Source: CAZBLP01 sp964492825
Lineage (GTDB): Bacteria > DYJV01
Reading direction: 5' to 3'
DNA length: 5,113 nt
Assembly (NCBI GenBank): GCA_964492825.1
Contig: CAZBLP010000068.1
Coordinates: 1-5,113, forward strand
The notes under the pieces are model-generated. The model was not told the DNA's origin. It did no database searches and saw only the letters and a list, made by a program, of their open reading frames with translations. Each line of letters begins with the position of its first letter. The stretch's first letter is position 1. Of this stretch, positions 1 through 5,110 are shown piece after piece. The position numbers were made by a program, and so were the translations under genes.

Positions 1-63
1 GTTGAAATAAGCAGGTACCAGGTTTTTAACAAATTTGACCAGATAAATGTAAAAATTATTTGA
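1..63 (+). CDS. Possible 3' end of an upstream gene (partial)
   Basis: Frame 1 is open from the window edge for 20 codons and ends in TGA at 61-63. The peptide (ending FDQINVKII) reads like an ordinary protein C-terminus, and the other two plus-strand frames hit stops within the first few codons. The stop overlaps the -35 element of the next gene, as in tightly packed genomes. The stretch is too short to name a family, and minus-strand frames are also open here, so this is a weak call. Confidence 0.3.
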   Translation, partial: VEISRYQVFNKFDQINVKII

Positions 64-89
64 CAAAGCAGATACTTTTCTGCTAAAAG
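60..89 (+). promoter_or_regulatory. Sigma70-type promoter of the PxxKW gene
   Basis: A perfect TTGACA at 60-65 is followed after 18 bases by TAAAAG at 84-89. A TG at 81-82 placed one base ahead gives an extended -10 (TGnTAAAAG). Transcription would start near 96, leaving a leader of about 25 bases that contains the ribosome binding site. The spacer holds an inverted repeat, described separately. Assignment is by consensus match only. Confidence 0.5.
67..84. promoter_or_regulatory. Operator-like inverted repeat in the promoter spacer
   Basis: AGCAGA (67-72) and TCTGCT (79-84) are perfect 6-bp inverted arms separated by six bases. The dyad fills the space between the -35 and -10 boxes of the PxxKW promoter and ends on the first base of the -10. 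A dimeric repressor bound here would block RNA polymerase, and a MerR-type activator would also bind in this position. It lies upstream of the predicted start, so it is not a transcribed hairpin. No regulator is encoded nearby. Confidence 0.35.
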
Positions 90-107
90 CACTCCTCAAA
101 TTAATAA

Positions 108-114
108 AAAGGAG
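108..114 (+). promoter_or_regulatory. Ribosome binding site of the PxxKW gene
   Basis: AAAGGAG ends six bases before the ATG at 121. This fixes the start of the small protein and supports it being translated. Confidence 0.75.
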
Positions 115-120
115 ATTAAA

Positions 121-402
121 ATGGTTTGTACTACAGTAAAACCTGAAAAAGAGTGCAAGTTTATGACACCAAAAGGCTGCAAATATAAAGACGGAGCTTG
201 CAAACCAATAGTTGAAGAATGTAACGGCTGTGAAAGGACAGAAGAATTTAACGGTGTAAAGTATTGTAAAGTTTTTCCAGAACCTGCTGTTAAATGGAGA
301 CTCGGACTGTGTAATTTCGCTACTCATAAAAAGCCCGACTTTGTTGAGGCAAGCAAAAGAGTTAATCCTCTCAAAGCTTCCAAAAGAGGAGCTGGCAGAT
401 AA
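121..402 (+). CDS. PxxKW family cysteine-rich protein
   Basis: This is a 93-residue protein with eight cysteines (positions 3, 12, 20, 27, 34, 37, 49, 64), including a CxxC at 34-37. The motif P55-A-V-K58-W59 matches the family's defining PxxKW signature. The sequence after the last cysteine, from about residue 69, is lysine/arginine-rich and ends in RGAGR. There is no signal peptide or membrane segment, so the protein is probably cytoplasmic. The number of cysteines suggests metal or iron-sulfur binding, but that is inference and the family's function is unknown. The gene has its own promoter and ribosome binding site and appears monocistronic, since a convergent gene follows within 30 bases. 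To my knowledge the family occurs mainly in Deferribacteres and delta-proteobacterial anaerobes, which is the main clue to the host. Family membership is fairly sure; function is not. Confidence 0.8.
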   Translation: MVCTTVKPEKECKFMTPKGCKYKDGACKPIVEECNGCERTEEFNGVKYCKVFPEPAVKWRLGLCNFATHKKPDFVEASKRVNPLKASKRGAGR

Positions 403-409
403 TAATTGC

Positions 410-430
410 AGGGCTCTAAATTTGAGCCCT
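410..430. terminator. Hairpin between convergent genes, likely bidirectional terminator
   Basis: AGGGCTC (410-416) and GAGCCCT (424-430) form a perfect 7-bp, GC-rich stem with a 7-base loop, which stands out in this AT-rich sequence. It begins 7 bases past the PxxKW stop and lies directly after the larC stop on the other strand. The flanks are AT-rich on both sides, but neither has an uninterrupted U-tract immediately after the stem. It may therefore be a modest terminator or an mRNA 3'-end stabiliser serving both transcripts. Confidence 0.55.
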
Positions 431-431
431 A

Positions 432-1544
432 CTATTTCATGCTTTTTGACACCTCGTCAAATTCAAGTTTAGCTTTTTCTATACCTAACAAGCTGCTTTT
501 AAATATTTTTTTCCTTACCAAATTACCTCTAATCTCTGAATTTTCAAAATATCTGTCAAGTATAATTCTGTTTTTTTTTGAATATCTAATACCAGAAGTT
601 GTAGAATATTCAAATATAAATTTTAATAAATTTTCTTCAAGATTATCTGAATAAATTTTTAAAATATATCCTGGCCTGTTTTTCTTTGTAATAGTTGAGA
701 TACACTGTACATCAACAATATTAAATTTAAATATTTCAGTTAGGAAATATCCAATTTGTTCTCCTGTCATATCATCAACATTAAATTCTATTTCATAAAT
801 ATTTGAATTGCAAAATGTTTTATCTATTTCAGCTTTACCTATTAATATTCTTAAAAAATTCGGTCGATCTGTTATTTTTTGTTTGCCAAACCCGTATCCG
901 ATATTCTCCAATTTAAACACAGGTAATTCTGACTGAACAGCATTAACACCTTTTAAAACAGCTACACCTGTGGGAGTTGTTAACTCTGCATTAATATCTA
1001 ATTTTCTAACATTAAAACCTTTTAACATCTCAGAAGTAGCTGGAGCAGGATTAGGGAATGTTCCATGCAAACAATTAATTTCACCTGAACCAACAGGAAT
1101 ATCAGATATAAAAACCTTATCTATTTTAAAATATTCAATTGCAGTAGCAATACCTACAATATCAATAATTGTATCTACAGCTCCAATTTCATGGAAATGA
1201 ACTTTTTCAAGCGGCAAACTATGAATTTTTGCTTCTGCCAATGCTAATGTTTTTAAAAATTTTTTTGAAATTTCTTTTATATGTTTGTCTAATTTGGAAT
1301 TTTGTATTGAATTTATTATCTTCGAATAACTTCGACTGGTTAATGGATTTTCCGAAATATCAACTTGTTTTCCTGAAATACCATGTGATTGGATGGTTTT
1401 AAAATCTATTTTATATTCATTGGCTGATAAAATATATTGAAGATTTTCCTTTAAAAGATTTTGCGGCAATCCAGCATCAACAAAAGCAGATAAAAACATA
1501 TCACCGCTTACACCGCTGAAAAGGTCAAAATAAGCTATAATCAT
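432..1544 (-). CDS. larC: Nickel-pincer cofactor biosynthesis protein LarC (nickel insertase)
   Basis: LarC inserts nickel into pyridinium-3,5-bisthiocarboxylic acid mononucleotide, in a CTP-dependent reaction, to make the nickel-pincer nucleotide of lactate racemase and related LarA enzymes. The 370-residue product has the family landmarks in order: IAYFDLFSGVSGDM at 3-16, VHFHEIGAVDTIIDIVG at 115-131, HGTFPNPAPAT at 160-170, TTPTGVAVL at 189-197, GYGFG at 216-220, NVDDMTGEQIG at 255-265, then KKNRPGY and TTSGIRY in the C-terminal half. Both the LarC1- and LarC2-equivalent parts are in one frame, unlike the frameshifted Lactobacillus gene. A longer frame runs back to 1619, but the extra 25 residues lie inside the preceding gene and match nothing in the family. 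The start at 1544 gives the standard N-terminus. There is no Shine-Dalgarno; the ATG overlaps the upstream stop as TAATG, so translation is probably coupled. The C-terminus ends soon after the KAKLEFDEV segment, somewhat earlier than usual. larA, larB and larE are not in the window. Confidence 0.88.
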   Translation of the reverse strand: MIIAYFDLFSGVSGDMFLSAFVDAGLPQNLLKENLQYILSANEYKIDFKTIQSHGISGKQVDISENPLTSRSYSKIINSIQNSKLDKHIKEISKKFLKTLALAEAKIHSLPLEKVHFHEIGAVDTIIDIVGIATAIEYFKIDKVFISDIPVGSGEINCLHGTFPNPAPATSEMLKGFNVRKLDINAELTTPTGVAVLKGVNAVQSELPVFKLENIGYGFGKQKITDRPNFLRILIGKAEIDKTFCNSNIYEIEFNVDDMTGEQIGYFLTEIFKFNIVDVQCISTITKKNRPGYILKIYSDNLEENLLKFIFEYSTTSGIRYSKKNRIILDRYFENSEIRGNLVRKKIFKSSLLGIEKAKLEFDEVSKSMK

Positions 1545-2371
1545 TACAGATATTTTTTGGTAATCTCTTTCAACTTCTTCCTCTCTGCAATAAATCTTTC
1601 CTTCATATTCATAAGCCATTTTCTATGTTTTTGGTTAGCTTCCGTTGTACCGTAAAAAGATTCTCCTGTCTGCTCCATATAAACATTAACACTGTTATCT
1701 TCAATAACTATTTTACCCTTATTTTTACAAACAATACATTTTACAAAGTTATTTTCCAGAAATTCGAAGTAGTTACTTCCGCAAATAGTACAAATATTTC
1801 CTTGCTCTTTTGAAAAAGACTGACTATCCTCACCAAATAAATTTTTTCCAAGCTTTTTTAATGTATCTTTATTTTCATCATCAAGCAATACCTCTCCTGG
1901 TAGGGCTCCATATAAAATGGCTGAACCTTTGACATCAAGGTTCAGAGCTCTTGCTGTAGTCTTTAACGCCAAATCAAGATACCCTTCTCCACTTGGTTTA
2001 ACACCTGCAAGTGAAATTAATATTACAGGTTTTAAATAAAGTTTTTCATAAAAGTTGTAGGAAATTAAAAATCTGTCAATAAAAACTTTAAAGCTACTGT
2101 TAGGACCTAAAAAATAGCTTGGCACTGCAAATATTAGTCCGTCAGCATCCAATATTTTATTAAAAACTTCATAAAAATCATCATCAAGTTTACATTTACT
2201 ACCTTCGAACAAACACTTATAACATGCTATGCATTGCTTAATATTATATTTATTTATTTGAATAAATTCAAAGTCTATATCTTCAGGAATATTATTAACA
2301 AGCTCTTTGATAGCTATCTCACTGTTGCCTAACTTTCTCGGTGAAAATGAAATACCTACAACTTTTTTCAT
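1544..2371 (-). CDS. Flavodoxin-fold FMN/iron-sulfur flavoprotein with C-terminal zinc ribbon
   Basis: The 275-residue protein starts with a flavodoxin-like fold of the NADPH-dependent FMN reductase superfamily. The loop SPRKLGNS at 10-17 binds the FMN phosphate. A cluster C47-x2-C50-x2-C53-x6-C60 followed by LDDD resembles the compact [4Fe-4S] motif of iron-sulfur flavoproteins (Isf). FAVPSYFLGPNSSFKVFIDR at 81-100 is the conserved flavin-site segment. A second module has C194-x2-C197 and C212-x2-C215, a zinc-ribbon pattern, followed by a charged helical tail (about 245-275). The electron donor and substrate cannot be read from sequence. It is the first gene of a two-gene operon with larC, with which it shares a TAATG overlap. 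No signal peptide is seen, so it is cytoplasmic. The fold is certain; whether the first cluster holds iron-sulfur is inferred. Confidence 0.8.
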   Translation of the reverse strand: MKKVVGISFSPRKLGNSEIAIKELVNNIPEDIDFEFIQINKYNIKQCIACYKCLFEGSKCKLDDDFYEVFNKILDADGLIFAVPSYFLGPNSSFKVFIDRFLISYNFYEKLYLKPVILISLAGVKPSGEGYLDLALKTTARALNLDVKGSAILYGALPGEVLLDDENKDTLKKLGKNLFGEDSQSFSKEQGNICTICGSNYFEFLENNFVKCIVCKNKGKIVIEDNSVNVYMEQTGESFYGTTEANQKHRKWLMNMKERFIAERKKLKEITKKYL

Positions 2372-2377
2372 ATAATA

Positions 2378-2385
2378 CTCCTCCT
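2378..2385 (-). promoter_or_regulatory. Strong ribosome binding site of the flavoprotein gene
   Basis: On the minus strand this reads AGGAGGAG and ends six bases before the ATG at 2371. It is the strongest Shine-Dalgarno in the window and drives the flavoprotein-larC operon, whose second gene has none of its own. Confidence 0.8.
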
Positions 2386-2415
2386 GAAAATGATATTTTT
2401 ATTGATAATTAATTT

Positions 2416-2444
2416 TATTTAATATAAAATTTGCAAAAAAGCAA
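2416..2444 (-). promoter_or_regulatory. Candidate promoter of the flavoprotein-larC operon
   Basis: On the minus strand TTGCTT (2444-2439) is followed after 17 bases by TAAATA (2421-2416), giving a leader of about 35-40 bases before the ATG. The region is so AT-rich that several other -10 candidates exist, for instance TATATT closer in. A promoter must lie in this 129-base divergent gap, but its exact position is uncertain. Confidence 0.3.
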
Positions 2445-2458
2445 GGTTAAGTTTTTGC
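2431..2458. repeat. Nested inverted repeats in the divergent gap
   Basis: TTGC (2431-2434) and GCAA (2441-2444) are arms around six A residues, a small operator-like dyad. The same left side, GCAAAAA (2433-2439), also pairs with TTTTTGC (2452-2458) across 12 bases. Both lie between the two divergent genes and overlap the candidate -35 of the minus-strand operon. Arms made largely of A and T runs are expected often by chance here, so function is unproven. Confidence 0.25.
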
Positions 2459-2466
2459 CTTTAACA

Positions 2467-2493
2467 TTGACAAACAAATTGCTAAAATATAAT
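2467..2493 (+). promoter_or_regulatory. nudC promoter, predicted to give a leaderless mRNA
   Basis: Both hexamers match consensus perfectly: TTGACA at 2467-2472 and TATAAT at 2488-2493. The spacer is only 15 bases, shorter than the optimal 17. Transcription is expected about seven bases after the -10, at 2500-2501, which is the nudC ATG itself. The absence of any Shine-Dalgarno before that ATG agrees with a leaderless transcript. Confidence 0.6.
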
Positions 2494-2500
2494 ATAAACC

Positions 2501-3295
2501 ATGTTCAAAACAGTTATTCCGTTTTCAAGAGAAATTTTTAAAAATTTTAATTTTCATGTTAAATATTCAGAAACTGATAATAATAGTATTGTAGTTAACA
2601 TAAATAGGTACAATTTTAGTTTCAATCATATTTCAAAAAATCTCAATCGCAGGCTTATAAGTTTTGGTTACTCTGATGGCCAAACTTTTTTTGTTAAGGA
2701 AACAGAACATATAGAATCAGGCAATGATTTTAGAAATATTATCAGCAAAAACATTTCTGAAAAAGAAAGATTTATAGCCGGTGTTGCTAAAGCAGTATTA
2801 ACTTGGAATAATAATACAAAATTTTGCAGCTCTTGCGGAAATATTTTAACCTTCCATAAAACAGAATCAGCCAAATATTGCGAAAAATGCAAATCATTAT
2901 TTTTTCCTAAACTTAATCCTGCAATTATAGTTGTTATAAAAAAAGAAAATTCTATTTTGCTAACAAGAAAAAAAGAATGGAAACAGGATAGATTCGGCAT
3001 TGTTGCAGGATTTATTGAATATGGAGAATCAGCAGAAGAAGCTGTAATCAGAGAAGTTTTTGAAGAAACCAATCTGAAAATCAAAAACCTGAACTATGTT
3101 GCAAGTCAATTTTGGCCATTCCCTTATCAATTAATGTTAGGCTTCAAAGCAGAATATAAAAGCGGGAATTTAAATATTGACTCAAATGAACTTGAAGAAG
3201 CTCAATGGTTTAATATAGAAAATCTCCCAATTTTACCACCAAAGGCAAGCATTGCCAGATATCTCATTGATATGGTTTTATATAATCATCTTTAA
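2501..3295 (+). CDS. nudC: NAD(+)/NADH pyrophosphatase NudC (Nudix hydrolase)
   Basis: NudC splits NADH or NAD+ into NMN(H) and AMP and, in other bacteria, removes NAD caps from RNA 5' ends; it acts in the cytoplasm. The 264-residue length fits the family (E. coli about 257). After a variable N-terminal domain come a zinc ribbon, C109-x2-C112 and C127-x2-C130, then FPKLNPAIIVVI. The Nudix box is G170-x5-E176-x7-R184-E185-V-x-E188-E189-x-N191-L, and its metal-binding glutamates are all present. SQFWPFP at 202-208 is the NudC family signature (usually SQPWPFP), and the protein ends with the typical PPKASIARYLI. Two conserved positions differ: N191 replaces the Nudix-box glycine and F204 replaces the signature proline. 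An in-frame TAA at 2495-2497 rules out an earlier start, and no Met or usual alternative start follows nearby. ATG 2501 is therefore the start although it lacks a Shine-Dalgarno. It is transcribed divergently from the flavoprotein. Confidence 0.9.
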   Translation: MFKTVIPFSREIFKNFNFHVKYSETDNNSIVVNINRYNFSFNHISKNLNRRLISFGYSDGQTFFVKETEHIESGNDFRNIISKNISEKERFIAGVAKAVLTWNNNTKFCSSCGNILTFHKTESAKYCEKCKSLFFPKLNPAIIVVIKKENSILLTRKKEWKQDRFGIVAGFIEYGESAEEAVIREVFEETNLKIKNLNYVASQFWPFPYQLMLGFKAEYKSGNLNIDSNELEEAQWFNIENLPILPPKASIARYLIDMVLYNHL

Positions 3296-3310
3296 AAAAA
3301 CAATAATTAA

Positions 3311-3339
3311 TTGCCTTTTTAAGATTAATTCTGTATTAT
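3311..3339 (+). promoter_or_regulatory. Promoter of the thioredoxin-domain gene
   Basis: TTGCCT (3311-3316) and TATTAT (3334-3339) are separated by the ideal 17 bases. Transcription would start near 3346, giving a leader of about 64 bases that carries the ribosome binding site and an inverted repeat. It lies just 16 bases past the nudC stop, so this gene is probably not only read through from nudC. Confidence 0.5.
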
Positions 3340-3351
3340 CTAAAATAGATA
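3337..3351. promoter_or_regulatory. Operator-like palindrome over -10 and transcription start
   Basis: TATCTA (3337-3342) and TAGATA (3346-3351) are perfect 6-bp inverted arms around AAA. The palindrome overlaps the last half of the -10 box and the predicted start site, where repressors commonly bind. All-AT spacing and a rich A+T background weaken the case, but each arm includes a G/C position that also matches. No regulator gene is adjacent. Confidence 0.35.
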
Positions 3352-3395
3352 CTTTTTATAAAAATAATGACAATGTTGAAGTAAATATCTATTCC

Positions 3396-3402
3396 AAGGT
3401 GG
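3396..3402 (+). promoter_or_regulatory. Ribosome binding site selecting a GTG start
   Basis: AAGGTGG, one mismatch from AAGGAGG, ends seven bases before GTG at 3410. It supports GTG as the start codon, which also gives the family's typical N-terminus (RLKNEKSPYLLQHATNPVDW). Confidence 0.7.
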
Positions 3403-3409
3403 CTTAATT

Positions 3410-5110
3410 GTGAAATCAAAAAACAGATTAAAAAATGAAAAAAGTCCATATTTATTGCAACATGCTACAAATCCTGTTGATTGGTACCCATGGTGCGATG
3501 CAGCTTTTAATCAGGCAAAACTTCTTGATAAACCTGTTTTTTTGTCAATTGGTTACTCTACATGCCATTGGTGTCATGTAATGGCAAAAGAAGTATTTGA
3601 AGATTATGAAACTGCTCAATTAATTAATGAGAATTTTATTCCTATTAAAGTTGACAGAGAAGAAAGAAAAGATATTGACAATATTTATATGCTTGCATGC
3701 CAAATAATGACCCAAAACGGTGGCTGGCCTTTAACAATTTTTACCACTCCTGAAAAAAAACCTTTTTTTGCCGGAACTTATATTCCAAAAGAGAGATTAA
3801 AGGAACTAATATTGCAAGTTAATAATCTCTGGAAACTTAAAAGGAATGTTGTTTCTAAAACAGTAGAAAAAATTATGTCAATATTTCAGGCAATTGAAAA
3901 CCCTGCTCTTTCAAAAAAATGGGAATTAAACGATGAAATTATCAATTTTTGTTATGAAACTTTATACAATGAGTTTGATTTGAGAAACGGTGGCTTTGGT
4001 AAAGCTCCGAAATTTCCTGTGACACCAAATATAAGATTTCTCTTGAATTATTATTTGAAAACTAAAAATGAAAAATCTCTTGGAATGGCACTTAAAACTC
4101 TCGAATCAATAAAATTAGGCGGAATTTATGATCAGATAGATGGAGGCATCCATAGATATTCAATTGATGAAAAATGGTTTACACCTCATTTTGAAAAAAC
4201 TCTTTATGACCAGGCTCTAATTTCAGAAATGTTTTTTAAAGCATACAATATAACAAAAGATGAATTTTATTTAAATTCAGGAATAGATATTTTAGAATAT
4301 GTAAAAGAGAATTTGCTCTCTGAAGAAGGAAGCTTTTATTCCGGGGAAGATGCATTAATTGATTTTTATTTGTGGGAATATTCCGAAATACCCGAAGAAA
4401 TAAAGACTACTTTAAAAATAGAAAAAAATGGAAATTTTATTGATGAGAAAACAGGAGAAAGAACTGGTAAGAATGTATTGGCAATATCCAATAGAGATGA
4501 TTTGAAGAAATTTTTAAAATCAAGGGAAAAATTAAAAGATTTAAGAAAAAAAAGAAAATCTCCTGAAGTTGACAGAAAAATTTTAACAGACTGGAATTCT
4601 CTTATGAGTATTTCTTTTATTGCAGCGTTCAGAGTAACTGGAGATGAAAAATATCTCAAAATAGCTGAAAATAATTTAAATTTTATTTGGGATAAGTTAT
4701 TTCAAAATAATAAATTATATCATAGAATTATTGATAATAACGTTAACATTAATGGATATATTGATGATTATATATTTTTTATAGATGCATTATACTCTAT
4801 GTATGAAACAACTCAAAATAAAAAATATTTAGATAATGCTGAAAAACTATTAAACCTTTCAATAAAATATTTTTGGGATAATAAAAAAGGTGCTTTTTTC
4901 TATACTCCGTCTTTTTCAGAAGTTGTTTTAATAAGAAAAAAAGAGTTTTATGATACAGTAATTCCTTCTGGAAACTCAAGAGGATACAAAATTCTAAAAA
5001 AATTTGATAAAAATTTGGCAGAAAAACTAATAGATATTTATTCCTGCCTGATTCCATCACAACCAACTATTTATATGGAATTTTTATCTAATTTAATTGA
5101 AGGAGAATAA
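3410..5110 (+). CDS. Thioredoxin domain-containing protein, YyaL/SSP411 (DUF255) family
   Basis: The 566-residue protein joins an N-terminal thioredoxin-like domain (about 1-165) to a helical (alpha/alpha)6-barrel domain like those of sugar epimerases and glycosidases. Family hallmarks are SPYLLQHATNPVDWYPW at 12-28, the CHWC active-site motif at C52-C55 followed by HVM, VDREERKDID at 81-90, GGWPLT at 104-109 and FFAGTYIPKE at 119-128. The barrel domain shows GGFGKAPKFP at 194-203, GGIYDQIDGGIHRYS at 237-251, PHFEKTLYDQ at 259-268, FYSGEDA at 309-315, then TDWNSLMS, GYIDDY and IPSGNS further on. Members usually run to roughly 600-700 residues. This one is shorter, with a trimmed loop after SGEDA and a short C-terminus, but no frameshift is visible and the frame ends cleanly. 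The biochemical role of the family is not established; redox or sugar-related functions have been guessed from the domains. There is no signal peptide. The start is GTG, with its own promoter and ribosome binding site. Confidence 0.88.
   Translation: MKSKNRLKNEKSPYLLQHATNPVDWYPWCDAAFNQAKLLDKPVFLSIGYSTCHWCHVMAKEVFEDYETAQLINENFIPIKVDREERKDIDNIYMLACQIMTQNGGWPLTIFTTPEKKPFFAGTYIPKERLKELILQVNNLWKLKRNVVSKTVEKIMSIFQAIENPALSKKWELNDEIINFCYETLYNEFDLRNGGFGKAPKFPVTPNIRFLLNYYLKTKNEKSLGMALKTLESIKLGGIYDQIDGGIHRYSIDEKWFTPHFEKTLYDQALISEMFFKAYNITKDEFYLNSGIDILEYVKENLLSEEGSFYSGEDALIDFYLWEYSEIPEEIKTTLKIEKNGNFIDEKTGERTGKNVLAISNRDDLKKFLKSREKLKDLRKKRKSPEVDRKILTDWNSLMSISFIAAFRVTGDEKYLKIAENNLNFIWDKLFQNNKLYHRIIDNNVNINGYIDDYIFFIDALYSMYETTQNKKYLDNAEKLLNLSIKYFWDNKKGAFFYTPSFSEVVLIRKKEFYDTVIPSGNSRGYKILKKFDKNLAEKLIDIYSCLIPSQPTIYMEFLSNLIEGE
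5099..5104 (+). promoter_or_regulatory. Shine-Dalgarno-like sequence over the stop, for a gene beyond the edge
   Basis: GAAGGAGAATAA closes the thioredoxin-domain gene, and its AAGGAG is correctly placed to serve a start codon just past the window end (about 5112-5116). It suggests a closely linked downstream gene. The bases also simply encode Glu-Gly-Glu, so this is tentative. Confidence 0.35.

Noticed and set aside
70..79. Ten-base AGATACTTTT shared with 3347-3356
   Set aside because: It sits at different positions relative to the two promoters (spacer versus downstream of the start). A 10-base AT-rich match is readily expected by chance in 5 kb.
406..654. Plus-strand open frame of 82 codons
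   Set aside because: It is antisense to larC, starts inside the terminator hairpin region without a ribosome binding site, and its hydrophobic low-complexity peptide looks like a by-product of A/T-rich coding sequence.
970..1402. Two plus-strand open frames antisense to larC
   Set aside because: They lie wholly within well-conserved larC motifs on the other strand and have no recognisable family or initiation signals.
1545..1619. Upstream extension of larC by 25 codons to an ATG at 1619
   Set aside because: It lies within the flavoprotein coding sequence in another frame, has no ribosome binding site and does not resemble LarC N-termini. The family-typical start is at 1544.
2668..3084. Minus-strand frame of 138 codons opposite nudC
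   Set aside because: It is antisense to the zinc ribbon and Nudix box of nudC. It is long only because of sequence composition.
3244..3256. GGCAA-GCA-TTGCC hairpin near the end of nudC
   Set aside because: It lies in the conserved coding segment for PPKASIARYLI, has a 3-base loop and no T-tract. It is probably codon coincidence.
3291..3322. TTAAAAA...TTTTTAA pairing after nudC as a terminator
   Set aside because: The stem would be A-U only with a long loop and overlaps the next promoter. It is too weak to call.
4366..5066. Minus-strand frames opposite the thioredoxin-domain gene
   Set aside because: They are fully antisense to the conserved barrel domain, with no ribosome binding sites and no family resemblance.
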